Shown here one piece after another: positions 16,033-23,535 of a DNA stretch of 25,864 nt. Position 1 is the first letter of the stretch, and every line of letters starts with the position of its first letter. The notes beneath the pieces were generated by a model that had not been told where the DNA came from, searched no databases, and was given only the letters and a program-made list of their open reading frames with translations. Position numbers and translations under genes: made by a program. The stretch is from Synergistales bacterium (GTDB taxonomy: Bacteria > Synergistota > Synergistia > Synergistales > Aminobacteriaceae). The stretch is taken from assembly GCA_025997955.1 (NCBI GenBank), contig BNVH01000058.1, forward strand, positions 1 through 25,864, written 5' to 3'.

Positions 16033-16735
16033 CGCGTCGAGCTCCAAATTTATACCCAACCCCGTGCGTGGTGAGGATATACTCCGGTTTTTTTGGATCA
16101 TTCTCTATTTTTTGGCGAAGATTCTTGACGTGGCTGTCAACCGCGCGCTGATAACCGTCAAATTCATCTCCTAAAGCTGTATCAATCAATTGCTCTCTCG
16201 TAAATACTTTGTTGGGGCTTTTGACGAGCGCTTCGAGTATTCCGAACTCGCTGGGGGTGAGAAATATCGTCTGACGGTTTTTCATGACGGCGCGGACGCC
16301 GAAATCTATTTCCAATTCTCCGTCGTTGAAAGCTAACTTGTTGCCCGGCGAGAGAAGATATTCCCCCGACCGGCGCAAGGCGGCCTCGACCCGCGCGAGA
16401 AGCATCTTCAAACTGAACGGCTTTGTGATGTAGTCGTCGGAGCCGATGGCAAGGCCATTCAACACGTCTTCTTCCTTAACCTTGGCGGTCAGCATTATGA
16501 TGGGAACGTGAGATTTTCTGCGCATGGCCGCGCAGAATTCCTCCCCCGTCATGCCTGGGAGCATCAAATCCAGCAAGATCAGGTCGATCTTTTCCCGGTC
16601 GAAGATCTCGAATGCCTGACTGGTATCCTCGGCCCCGAACACGGAATATCCTTTGCTCTCCAGAAAGGATTCCACCACCTCGATGATTTTTACCTCGTCA
16701 TCGACGATGAGTATTTTTTGACTGTCTTTGCCCAT
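16007..16735 (-). CDS. OmpR/PhoB-family response regulator
   Basis: 242 residues from ATG 16735 (TTG 16741 also possible). The receiver domain has acidic pocket VDDE (12-13), phospho-acceptor Asp56 in LLDLMLPG, Thr84 in MLTAK and Lys105 in ITKPFS. The C-terminal winged helix carries FLTPSEFGILEALV, the recognition helix in GYQRAVDSHVKNLRQKI and the wing THGVGYKF. It pairs with the kinase gene that overlaps its end. Gene order places it in the operon headed by the promoter element at 18986, so it is a plausible regulator of that element and its three relatives upstream; binding is not shown. Confidence 0.94.
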   Translation of the reverse strand: MGKDSQKILIVDDEVKIIEVVESFLESKGYSVFGAEDTSQAFEIFDREKIDLILLDLMLPGMTGEEFCAAMRRKSHVPIIMLTAKVKEEDVLNGLAIGSDDYITKPFSLKMLLARVEAALRRSGEYLLSPGNKLAFNDGELEIDFGVRAVMKNRQTIFLTPSEFGILEALVKSPNKVFTREQLIDTALGDEFDGYQRAVDSHVKNLRQKIENDPKKPEYILTTHGVGYKFGARRDELQPKET

Positions 16736-16741
16736 GCGCAA

Positions 16742-17215
16742 TCAATGCGTTTTCCAGTTCGAGAAAATGACCTTGGCTTTGAGCAAAAAGTCTTTAGTGA
16801 TAGTAATACCTCGCTCGTCAACGGTTTTATACTGCGCGGTGATGGGAACCGGATTGCAGCCGCCGCGGACGATTTCGATGTCGCTTGTCCTGAAGCGGTT
16901 GCCGCAGTTCTGGCACACGAAAACGCTTCCATCCTGTTTGTAGTAGCCTCTGCCTGAACCGTAGCAAACTTGGCAAGTATTGAAGGCCGTGCGTATTGTC
17001 CCGTCCGGAGCCCTGACCGCGAAAATTTCCATTTCCGTCCCTTCGATGTTGAGCGGATAAAATGTCGCCGTCTCAGTGATTTCTTCCGCTGAGACATACA
17101 AGTCCCCGTTTTCGAGCACTCCCGCGTGGGCAGACGCTCCAAAAACAACCACCACCGCTAAAACGACTAATACGTTTTTAATAACCGCGCTTTTTACATT
17201 TGCTTTTTGTGCCAT
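16742..17215 (-). CDS. Exported DUF2318 protein with CxxC pairs
   Basis: 157 residues with an N-terminal signal or anchor (about 11-31, ending ASAHA). The core matches the DUF2318 pattern: TFYPLNIEGTEMEIFAV, then NTCQVCYGSGRGYY (Cys81, Cys84), VCQNCGNRF (Cys101, Cys104) and GGCNPVPI (Cys120). Five cysteines in this layout suggest a metal or Fe-S site outside the cytoplasmic membrane. DUF2318 proteins often lie beside metal-transport genes; their chemistry is not settled. AAGGAGG lies before the ATG, and the stop is 6 bp before the response-regulator ATG. Confidence 0.85.
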   Translation of the reverse strand: MAQKANVKSAVIKNVLVVLAVVVVFGASAHAGVLENGDLYVSAEEITETATFYPLNIEGTEMEIFAVRAPDGTIRTAFNTCQVCYGSGRGYYKQDGSVFVCQNCGNRFRTSDIEIVRGGCNPVPITAQYKTVDERGITITKDFLLKAKVIFSNWKTH

Positions 17216-17228
17216 TTTAATATCCTCC

Positions 17229-17360
17229 TTATCGTGAATCCCAATCTCCGTCGTTGTCCTCGGTCTTTTTGGACCTCGAATCCCTTTTCGCGCACAGCAG
17301 ATAAGCCGCTATTCCTATAAACGGTAAAACGCAATGCCAATGAGTTGCCAGAAATTCCAT
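17229..17360 (-). CDS. 43-residue membrane protein in the copper operon
   Basis: ATG 17360 has AAAAGGAG 7 bp upstream and lies 4 bp after the stop of the 523-residue fusion gene. The protein begins MEFLATHWHCVLPFIGIAAY, has one membrane segment (about 10-25) and ends in a charged, acidic tail (DSRSKKTEDNDGDWDSR). His8, His-Trp-His and Cys10 stand at the membrane face and could bind a metal; this is inference. The frame extends further upstream but without a start that has a ribosome-binding site. Spacing of 13 bp to the DUF2318 gene supports translation within one operon. No family recognised. Confidence 0.6.
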   Translation of the reverse strand: MEFLATHWHCVLPFIGIAAYLLCAKRDSRSKKTEDNDGDWDSR

Positions 17361-17364
17361 ATCA

Positions 17365-18936
17365 TCACTCCTTTTGTAATGTACCACCCTCGTCCGATAG
17401 CACCGTTTTCCCTTGTGACGCGGCTTCGGCTTCGGGTTTCTTATCCGACGTTTCGGCGAACAGCTCGGCGAAGGGGTCGGAATCATAATCGTTTTCGGGA
17501 TTTTTCGCTTCGTCGGCTTTGGCGGACACTACGGGCAGTGTGGCGGCGGCTACCATCTGATTGCCAGCGTCTTTTTCGACTACCGTTATTTTGCCGCGAA
17601 TCATTCCCATCCAGCAGGTGTAGGTGAAAGTTCCGGTTCGTTTTGGTATAAATTCCACAATGTTGTCGCCGATTGCAAGTTTCTTTTGCAGCCTGTCATA
17701 CTCCGGAATGATTATCCTGTTGTTACATCCGTTAATTGTTCCGGGCTTTGCGTAGATATTCCAGCGGACTGGGACGCCGACTTGCACTTTGATGGGGTCG
17801 TAACGGCCGGACTTGAGTTCTGTCTTGACAAGCTGAACAACCCCGCCCTCAGTCTGATCGGACTCCGATTGCGAGACTACGCCGGTCGCCACATCAAGCG
17901 ACACCGAAGCGGAATCAAAGGAAAATCCCGTCAGGTTCATTCCATTGCCGAACATGGCGACTCCCATAATAACAACCATCGTGGCCCCTACCGTCATCAT
18001 CCCGCGCGTAAATTTTTTGCTCAGTATGGAAGAGAGAGCGCTCAAACCGAACATCAGCGGCAAAGTTCCGGCGCTGAAGACGAACATGGACATCGCTCCT
18101 CGGACAAAACTGCCCGTGGAAAGCGCGTAAAGCTGCATGGCCTGCAACGGGCCGCAGGGCATGAATCCGTTGAGTAAACCTACAAAAATAGGCCCGTTAT
18201 TTTTCCGGGCGCTGATTTTGTCGGCGAAAATTTTGGGCATACGCGGGGTGAAACGCCGGAGCCACGGAAAGATGTTCAACATGTTGAGTCCCATGACGAC
18301 CATAAAAACTCCCGCGATAAGCTGTATCGCGCCCCTAAAGCCCTCCGACGGACTGACGACCGCGCCCAGCGCCCCGACGAGCCCGCCGATAAGCGTATAG
18401 GAGATGACTCTGCCTAAGTTGTACAAAAAACCCGATCGAATTACCAAAAACTTCATCGCGTGGGGCATGGAAGGTAAAGCGGAATTTGACAGCGACTGCG
18501 AAAGGTTGATTCCCCCGCACATGGCTACGCAGTGAACCGACGTGAGCAGCCCGACCACAAACAACATTCCATAACCCATCCCTGCCTTGGCTTCCGGGAA
18601 GTTGTAAAAAATATTAAGCAGCTCGAAGCGGTCGAGAATATCGTAAAGCTCATAGAGGGCGATAGAAATCCATATAGCCTTCAATACGGTGTCTGATGTT
18701 CTGTGTCGCCGCTCCTCCTTCGCCATACGGTAATCCAATCCCTCAATGAGTTTCTCTATAGCGCCAATGTCGATGACGTTAGGATCGTAGGAGACCCGAA
18801 CACTCCCATCGGAGAAATTAGCCTTGACGCCGAGAACACCCGCCGTTCCCTTTAGTTTTTTCTCTATCTTGCGCTCGCAACTCACGCAGGTCATGTCGGC
18901 GACCCTAAGCGTTTTTGTTCTGATATTCTCTGGCAT
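17365..18936 (-). CDS. HMA - SafE/TauE-like membrane - cupredoxin fusion protein
   Basis: 523 residues. An HMA domain lies at the N terminus (MTCVSC, Cys17 and Cys20). The membrane core (~85-335) carries HCVAMCGG (His135, Cys136, Cys140) and NGFMPCGPLQAMQLY (Cys261), the two pseudo-repeats of the UreH/SafE/DsbD-like transporter group (COG2836). A cupredoxin-like domain at ~365-455 has Cys404 (INGCNNRIII) and a C-terminal loop TYTCWMGMIRG with Cys441, Met443 and Met445. Together these suggest passage of Cu(I) or electrons across the membrane. A low-complexity Glu/Ala/Lys tail follows. The ATG has AAGGGG 9 bp upstream. It heads the operon driven by the element at 18986-19015. Which domain faces which side is not certain. 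Confidence 0.85.
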   Translation of the reverse strand: MPENIRTKTLRVADMTCVSCERKIEKKLKGTAGVLGVKANFSDGSVRVSYDPNVIDIGAIEKLIEGLDYRMAKEERRHRTSDTVLKAIWISIALYELYDILDRFELLNIFYNFPEAKAGMGYGMLFVVGLLTSVHCVAMCGGINLSQSLSNSALPSMPHAMKFLVIRSGFLYNLGRVISYTLIGGLVGALGAVVSPSEGFRGAIQLIAGVFMVVMGLNMLNIFPWLRRFTPRMPKIFADKISARKNNGPIFVGLLNGFMPCGPLQAMQLYALSTGSFVRGAMSMFVFSAGTLPLMFGLSALSSILSKKFTRGMMTVGATMVVIMGVAMFGNGMNLTGFSFDSASVSLDVATGVVSQSESDQTEGGVVQLVKTELKSGRYDPIKVQVGVPVRWNIYAKPGTINGCNNRIIIPEYDRLQKKLAIGDNIVEFIPKRTGTFTYTCWMGMIRGKITVVEKDAGNQMVAAATLPVVSAKADEAKNPENDYDSDPFAELFAETSDKKPEAEAASQGKTVLSDEGGTLQKE

Positions 18937-18985
18937 GTCCGAATTCCCCTTCCTTGGACTGCAAATTCTTTATTCGATACTAAGA

Positions 18986-19015
18986 ATATTAGCAGAGTAA
19001 TTTGTAGAAAGTGTG
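18986..19015 (-). promoter_or_regulatory. Shared promoter/operator element, copy A
   Basis: On the minus strand: CACACTTTCTACAAATT, then ACTC and the extended -10 TGCTAATAT (-10 at 18991-18986). No consensus -35 is present, as in activator-dependent promoters. The predicted start is about 45 bases before the fusion-protein ATG. It resembles copy C most. Confidence 0.65.
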
Positions 19016-19035
19016 GAGAAGTGAAAAATTTCGGA

Positions 19036-19066
19036 TCAAAAAGCTGCCCTGAAAAAGCGGCAGCTT
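19036..19066 (-). terminator. Terminator after the 237-residue exported protein
   Basis: AAGCTGCC (19041-19048) pairs with GGCAGCTT (19059-19066) around a 10-base loop; on the minus strand the stem is followed by a run of T. It lies 40 bp after the stop at 19106 and so separates that gene from the box-A operon. Confidence 0.8.
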
Positions 19067-19105
19067 GGTCTGGTTCATGCAACGCGGGTGTTTTTACGGC
19101 GGCTT

Positions 19106-19819
19106 CTATTTCAGGTTAAACGGCTTCAAAAACTTTTCGGCCTCGAATTTTCTGCCGCGTGAATCCTCCAACGGAACCTTCGCGTATGCCCAGCCCTCAA
19201 CCTTGGATGGGTCTACTCCGGCGTCTATAAGTACCTTGGGATCCAGCACAAATACAAGGTCTTTATCGTTCTTGCTCATGTCTTTAGCCCACTCCACAAG
19301 ATTTCCGTCGGCTACGGTAACTCCGTAATGATCCAGCGCGGAGTGATAGCCCACCGTCTCCCTGTCCAACTTCACTATTTGCTCGAACGAAGAAATAGCC
19401 GTGACTTCGCCGTCATAAATCAACGGCCCCTTAGACAGTTTTCTGCCAACCATGAGTTTATCTCTTTCCTTCAGCATTCCCTTCATCTCCGCGGGCAATT
19501 TGTTCAAATCCAGTCCGGCTTTCACGAAAGGTTCGGCGTCAAAGCAGAGGTATGTGTCGAGCATGTGACTATCGCTTGCCTCGGTGCGCCACCAAAAAGC
19601 CGCCTCCCCATCCGGCGCCGTCAATATCCACATTTTTTCCATATCATCAATCACCGGAGGAAACTCCAGAGCATCGATCATCGCCTTGAACGATGTGACG
19701 GCCGTCTGTCCTATAATATCAGTGTTGAACGCCGCGTTCGCCTCACGCCCTGAATAAATCGCCAACGTCCATAGCAACAAAGCCGCAACCGCTATCTTAC
19801 CTACTGTTTTCTTCATCAT
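19106..19819 (-). CDS. Exported protein of unknown function with an internal repeat
   Basis: 237 residues from ATG 19819, chosen because GGAGGG lies 8 bp upstream; the TTG at 19825 is only 2 bp from it. The signal peptide is clear (KKTVGKIAVAALLLW to about residue 29, Ala-Asn-Ala-Ala). Two segments resemble each other: CFDAEPFVKAGLDLNKLP and VLDPKVLIDAGVDPSKVEGW, both D-x3-F/L-x2-AG-L/V-D-x2-K-L/V, about 110 residues apart. This suggests a duplicated fold. There is only one cysteine in the mature part. I recognise no family. Its place between CopA and the cupredoxin fusion gene, 28 bp after copA, hints at a periplasmic role in metal handling. Confidence 0.75.
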   Translation of the reverse strand: MMKKTVGKIAVAALLLWTLAIYSGREANAAFNTDIIGQTAVTSFKAMIDALEFPPVIDDMEKMWILTAPDGEAAFWWRTEASDSHMLDTYLCFDAEPFVKAGLDLNKLPAEMKGMLKERDKLMVGRKLSKGPLIYDGEVTAISSFEQIVKLDRETVGYHSALDHYGVTVADGNLVEWAKDMSKNDKDLVFVLDPKVLIDAGVDPSKVEGWAYAKVPLEDSRGRKFEAEKFLKPFNLK

Positions 19820-19847
19820 TTTCAAATCCCTCCAAGTAATTTTTTGC

Positions 19848-22326
19848 TCATATAGAGCGGTTTGGTCTGAATCCGCGAAGCCTCAGCGCGTTGGTCAGAA
19901 CCGAGACTGAACTGAGCGACATCGCTGCCGCGGCCAAGATTGGGTCAAGCAGCGGCCCCCCGAAAAGGAAGCGCAGCACTCCCGCCGCCACTGGAATGCC
20001 CGCCGTGTTGTAGGCAAACGCCCAGAACAAATTTTGCTTGATGTTGCGGATTGTGCTCCTGCTGAGCTGTATCGCTGTCGGAACGTCCATCAAGTCGCTG
20101 CGCATCAGGACGATGTCGGCTGACTCCATCGCCACGTCCGTTCCTGAGCCTATCGCTATCCCAATGTCGGCTTGCACCAATGCCGGAGCGTCGTTTATTC
20201 CATCGCCAACCATAGCGACCTTACGGTTTTCTTCTTGGAGTTTTTTTACCTCGTGAGACTTATCTTGAGGCAAAACCTCCGCCAGCACCCTATCAATTCC
20301 CACCTGTTTCGCTATGGCGTTCGCGGTTTTGAGGTTGTCGCCCGTGATCATGGCCACGGTAATTCCCATATTCCTAAGAACCTTTATGGCTTCCTCGCTG
20401 CTTTTCTTTACAACATCCGCAACCGCGATAATTCCCGCCAGCTTGTCGTCAAGGACGATGTACATCGGCGTTTTTCCTTCTCCGGCCAAACGATCAGAAT
20501 CGCTTTCCAGTTCTCCGAGTGAAATTCCCTTTTCATTCATCAGTTTCCTGTTTCCGGCGTAGAGATGAATACCCTCTATTTCAGCCTCAATGCCAAGACC
20601 GGTGAGAGCCTGAAAATTTATCACGGGGAGGAACTCCAATTTCTCTTCCTCGGCCTTGCGGACAATAGCCTCGCCCAAAGGATGTTCAGACCCTTTTTCG
20701 GCGGACGCCGAAAGCAGGAGCAGGCGTTTTTCGTCAATCTCTCTCGTGATTACGATGTCCGTGACCTCGGGTTTACCCTCCGTTATAGTGCCGGTTTTGT
20801 CAAAAACTATGGTGTCTATCTTGTGCGTTATTTCAAGCGCCTCGCCGCCTTTGAATAATATTCCATACTCGGCTCCTTTGCCTGTACCCACCATAATCGC
20901 TGTTGGTGTGGCTAGCCCCAAAGCGCAGGGGCAAGCGATTATCAGAACGGAGATGAAGATGGTCAGCGCCAAAGCGACATCTTTGGTGTACCAATACCAC
21001 GCTACAGCCGCCGCAAGGGCGAAAACGCACACTACAGGGACAAAGACGCCTGAAACTATGTCGGCCATAGCCGCGATGGGGGCCTTGGAGCCTTGGGCAT
21101 CCTCTACTAACTTGATAATCTGAGCAAGGGCCGTGTCGCTGCCAACTTTTGTCGCTTCGAAGTGAAGCAAGCCGTTTTTGTTGATAGTGGCGGCGAAAAT
21201 TTTATCGCCCGGCTTCTTGTCGATGGGAAGGCTTTCTCCGGTCAGCATTGATTCATCAACTGCGGAATGTCCCTCTGTGATCACTCCGTCTACTGGGATT
21301 TTTCCTCCGGGCCTAACGAGAATAACATGACCAATTTCTACTTCATCAATTGGAATTTCTATCTCTTTATCGCCCTGAATAACTGTAGCCGTCTTGGGGG
21401 CGAGGCCCATCAGTTTCTTGATGGCCTCTGAGGTTTTCCCTTTGGAAATAGCTTCGAGAGTCTTGCCCAACAGTATCAGCGCGATAATGACTCCGGCCGA
21501 CTCGAAATATAGGTTGTTTATAGAGCCGAAATTCTGATTGAAGATCGTGTCGTAGCTGGCCCACAGGCTGTAGAGCACGGCGGCGGAGGTTCCTATCGCG
21601 ATGAGGGAATCCATGTTCGGACTGCCCTGGAAAAACGCCTTAAAACCCACCGTGTAAAAGTTGCGCCCGGCAATAAGAATAGGGACTGTGAGGACAAGCT
21701 GAACGAGGATGTTTCAGAGGGTACTGCATGGGACGAAGGCTTGCCGGAAAGGGAAGCCACCATAGCCACCAAATCATGGAGGCCATCGCCAAGTAGAGCA
21801 AAGGGACGCCAAAAATAGCCGCCACGATAAATTTTCCCCGAAGCGCGCGAATTTCCTTTTCCTTACGCAGTTTATCCTCGTCCACCGCGTTGCCTTTTTG
21901 CGCCTCCAAGGCCTTGTAGCCCGCGTTCTCTATCGCGGCGCGAAAGGCGGAGAGCTTTGCCTGACGCGAGTCGTAGAAAACGGTCGCTTTTTCCGTGGCG
22001 AAATTGACCGAGACAGATAGCACGCCCTCAATTTTGCCGACCGCCTTTTCGATGCGTCTTGCGCAAGCCGCGCAGGTCATTCCTCCGATGGGAATTGTCA
22101 CGCTGCTTTTTGTGTCGGCCTTCAATACGTTATAGCCTGTATCCAGGATTTTTTTCTCGATGTCCTGCATCGCAAGCCGTTTTTCGTCATATTCGACCGA
22201 GAGCTTTTCCGTGGCGAAGTTGACGCTGGCGCTAACAATTCCCTGAAGTTTGCCGACTGCCCTCTCAATGCGTTTCGCGCAAGCCGCGCAGGTCATTCCT
22301 CCTATTGCAAGAGTCTGTTTTTCCAT
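19848..22326 (-). pseudogene. copA: Copper-exporting P1B-type ATPase, one frameshift
   Basis: The N-terminal frame (22326 to about 21708) has two HMA domains, GMTCAAC with Cys13/Cys16 and Cys85/Cys88, and part of the first membrane helices. The next frame (about 21707 to 19848) carries TGES, CPCALGLATPTAIMVGTGKG, DKTGTITEGKP, SEHPLGEA and GDGINDAPAL plus the final helices: a full Cu(I) ATPase of about 825 residues. After CAT (21711-21709) one base must be skipped, or two are missing, to pass from YPLKHP to LVQLVLTVPILIAGRNFY. No conserved slippery sequence is visible. All catalytic motifs downstream are intact, which favours a recent mutation, an indel in the read, or programmed shifting as in E. 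coli copA (that shift is -1 and earlier). ATG 22326 has GGAG 7 bp upstream. Confidence 0.88.
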
Positions 22327-22364
22327 TATGGCGCTCCTTTCTCTGAACATATGTCGTTCTAATG

Positions 22365-22397
22365 CCGCTATCCTCTTAGCAGGAGAGGCTGAGACCT
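22365..22397 (-). other. Hairpin remnant related to the htrA terminator
   Basis: CCGCTATCCTCTTAGCAGG and GAGAGGCTGAGACCTTT resemble the hairpin at 23479-23521, with a weaker stem. It lies in the 100-bp gap between the small HMA gene and copA and could reduce readthrough into copA. Confidence 0.4.
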
Positions 22398-22425
22398 TTA
22401 TGTGAAATCTGGAATCAAGAACTCG

Positions 22426-22641
22426 TCAAGCAAGCGCAACAACCGAGAATCCGCTACGTTCAACGACTGTTTTGATTCGATTCACCGATATTCTGGCAGC
22501 GTCGTATTCAACTTCCGCCATTTCTTCTTCAAAACTGATCTGCACACTTTTGATGCCGTCCAGCGCCCGAACAACATCAATTACCTTGACTAAGCAGTAA
22601 GAACAGAACATCCCTTTTACGTTGAAAATGGTTTTCCTCAT
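22426..22641 (-). CDS. Small HMA-domain protein (CopZ-like)
   Basis: 71 residues forming one heavy-metal-associated domain. The metal loop is GMFCSYC instead of the usual GMTCxxC; the rest (beta-alpha-beta-beta-alpha-beta order, IKSVQISFEEEMAEVEYD, VVERSGFSVV) fits a soluble copper chaperone that would feed CopA. The start is ATG 22641 with GGAGG 8 bp upstream; the frame extends to 22668 but without a better site. It stands between the secreted peptide gene (103 bp away) and copA (100 bp away). The aromatic Phe and Tyr in the loop are unusual and could change metal preference. Confidence 0.82.
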   Translation of the reverse strand: MRKTIFNVKGMFCSYCLVKVIDVVRALDGIKSVQISFEEEMAEVEYDAARISVNRIKTVVERSGFSVVALA

Positions 22642-22692
22642 GACAAAAACCTCCGTTATATCTCGCATCCATATTCATCTGAGGGAAAGGGA

Positions 22693-22721
22693 CGGGAAGC
22701 GAAGCAAATTCTCGTCTCCCG
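22693..22721 (-). other. Hairpin between the secreted-peptide gene and the HMA gene
   Basis: CGGGA (22693-22697) pairs with TCCCG (22717-22721), extended to CGA/TCG with one mismatch and one wobble pair. There is no T-run, so an attenuation or RNA-stability role is possible within the transcript. Confidence 0.4.
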
Positions 22722-22743
22722 CCGTTACTCTGGTCAACATTGC

Positions 22744-22992
22744 CTAATGGCAACTGCCATAACCGCCGCCGTACCCGTCTCGTGACGGCCTTTCGTAGTA
22801 ACCGCCGCTCATCATCCGCGCGCAATAATTCGCCATCCGGCTGTAAAACGTCTCGTCATCGCTGAAATTCTTAGACTCTCTCTCCAATATGTATCCGAGT
22901 TTCCCGTCTGGTCGCTCCTCCGCCGCAACAGCCACTATTGCAAGCGAAGCTAAAAGCGTTATCAACACAGTAAAAATTATTGTTTTTTTCAT
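22744..22992 (-). CDS. Secreted Met/Cys peptide, paralogue 1
   Basis: 82 residues with a signal peptide (MKKTIIFTVLITLLASLAIV..., cut after about residue 23, AVA). The mature ~59 residues include the Met/Cys cluster RMANYCARMM, a Gly/Tyr-rich tail (DGYGGGYG) and a final SCH. Methionine, cysteine and histidine in this spacing are typical ligands for Cu(I), so a periplasmic copper-binding peptide is a reasonable guess; no family is recognised. GGAGG precedes the ATG. It heads a unit with the small HMA gene and copA, behind promoter elements B and C. It is about 80% identical to the protein at 24966-25211, with the Met/Cys segment and tail almost fixed. Confidence 0.75.
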   Translation of the reverse strand: MKKTIIFTVLITLLASLAIVAVAAEERPDGKLGYILERESKNFSDDETFYSRMANYCARMMSGGYYERPSRDGYGGGYGSCH

Positions 22993-23023
22993 ATGTTTTC
23001 CTCCAATCTCAAAATTTTGGCCT

Positions 23024-23098
23024 TTAATATCCCGCGATCCCGCGCCTACGCCAACACCGCCTTGAATACTTCCTTCTCATAAATTTTAATTTGCTCAT
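23024..23098 (-). CDS. Possible leader peptide before secreted peptide 1
   Basis: A 24-codon frame MSKLKFMRRKYSRRC... in the 5' leader, very basic, with GGGG 7-10 bp upstream. The copy before paralogue 2 keeps its first 15 codons (Lys3 to Gln) and then stops. The surrounding leader is equally conserved, so conservation does not prove translation. Confidence 0.25.
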   Translation of the reverse strand: MSKLKFMRRKYSRRCWRRRGIAGY

Positions 23099-23180
23099 AT
23101 AACACCCCATTTCCTCATAGTTCAGAAGAGTTTGCGGTTAAATTGAATCTGTAAGCCTTCTTCTTGTCTTGACGGATAGA

Positions 23181-23211
23181 ATATTAACAAATGAATTTGT
23201 AGAAAATGTGT
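23181..23211 (-). promoter_or_regulatory. Shared promoter/operator element, copy B
   Basis: CACATTTTCTACAAATT followed by extended -10 TGTTAATAT (-10 at 23186-23181). The perfect inverted repeat ACAAATGAATTTGT (23187-23200) lies in the spacer, a good operator candidate. The start would be about 180 bases before the ATG at 22992. Confidence 0.65.
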
Positions 23212-23279
23212 GTATGAAGGTAAAAAATTTTGCATTTATTCCCCCTGAAGAAAAAAGCCCTGCGGATTTTTTGTTAAGG

Positions 23280-23310
23280 ATATTAGCAGAGTAATTTTGT
23301 AGAAAGTGTG
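23280..23310 (-). promoter_or_regulatory. Shared promoter/operator element, copy C
   Basis: CACACTTTCTACAAAATTAC then TGCTAATAT (-10 at 23285-23280), 100 bp upstream of copy B and nearly the same as copy A apart from one extra base in the spacer. With copy B it gives the peptide/HMA/copA unit two tandem promoters. Confidence 0.55.
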
Positions 23311-23478
23311 GAGAAGAGAAAATTTGCAACCATTCAAGCCCATGCTCTTATCCTTCACATGTTATATTATAATTCAGAGAAACAAGATTGCCGAAAGCGC
23401 CGCAAAAGAGTTCAGGTTAAAACGTATCGCCAACGCTGGGGATGACCCGCGCTTACATACGAATCCATAAGGCATAAA

Positions 23479-23521
23479 GAAAGGCCGCTAGTCTCTCTCA
23501 CGGGAGAGGCTGCGACCTTTC
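23479..23521 (-). terminator. Terminator of the htrA unit
   Basis: GAAAGG (23479-23484) pairs with CCTTTC (23516-23521), then CGC, AG and CTCTC continue the stem to a small loop, with two mismatches. On the minus strand CTTTCTTT follows. It lies 15 bp after the htrA stop. Confidence 0.8.
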
Positions 23522-23535
23522 ATAAAGAAAGGATA

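Larger units (their letters stand above)
22744..23235. repeat. Older duplication, copy 1 (peptide gene with its promoter)
   Basis: Aligns with 24966-25475 over the coding region, the 180-base leader and promoter element B/D. Differences are scattered, so this duplication is older than the one at 7.3-10.4 kb. Confidence 0.85.

Noticed and set aside
21700..21715. Programmed ribosomal frameshift in copA.
   Set aside because: No X-XXY-YYZ heptamer or stop-coupled +1 site; the needed shift is +1 (or -2). Kept only as an open possibility.
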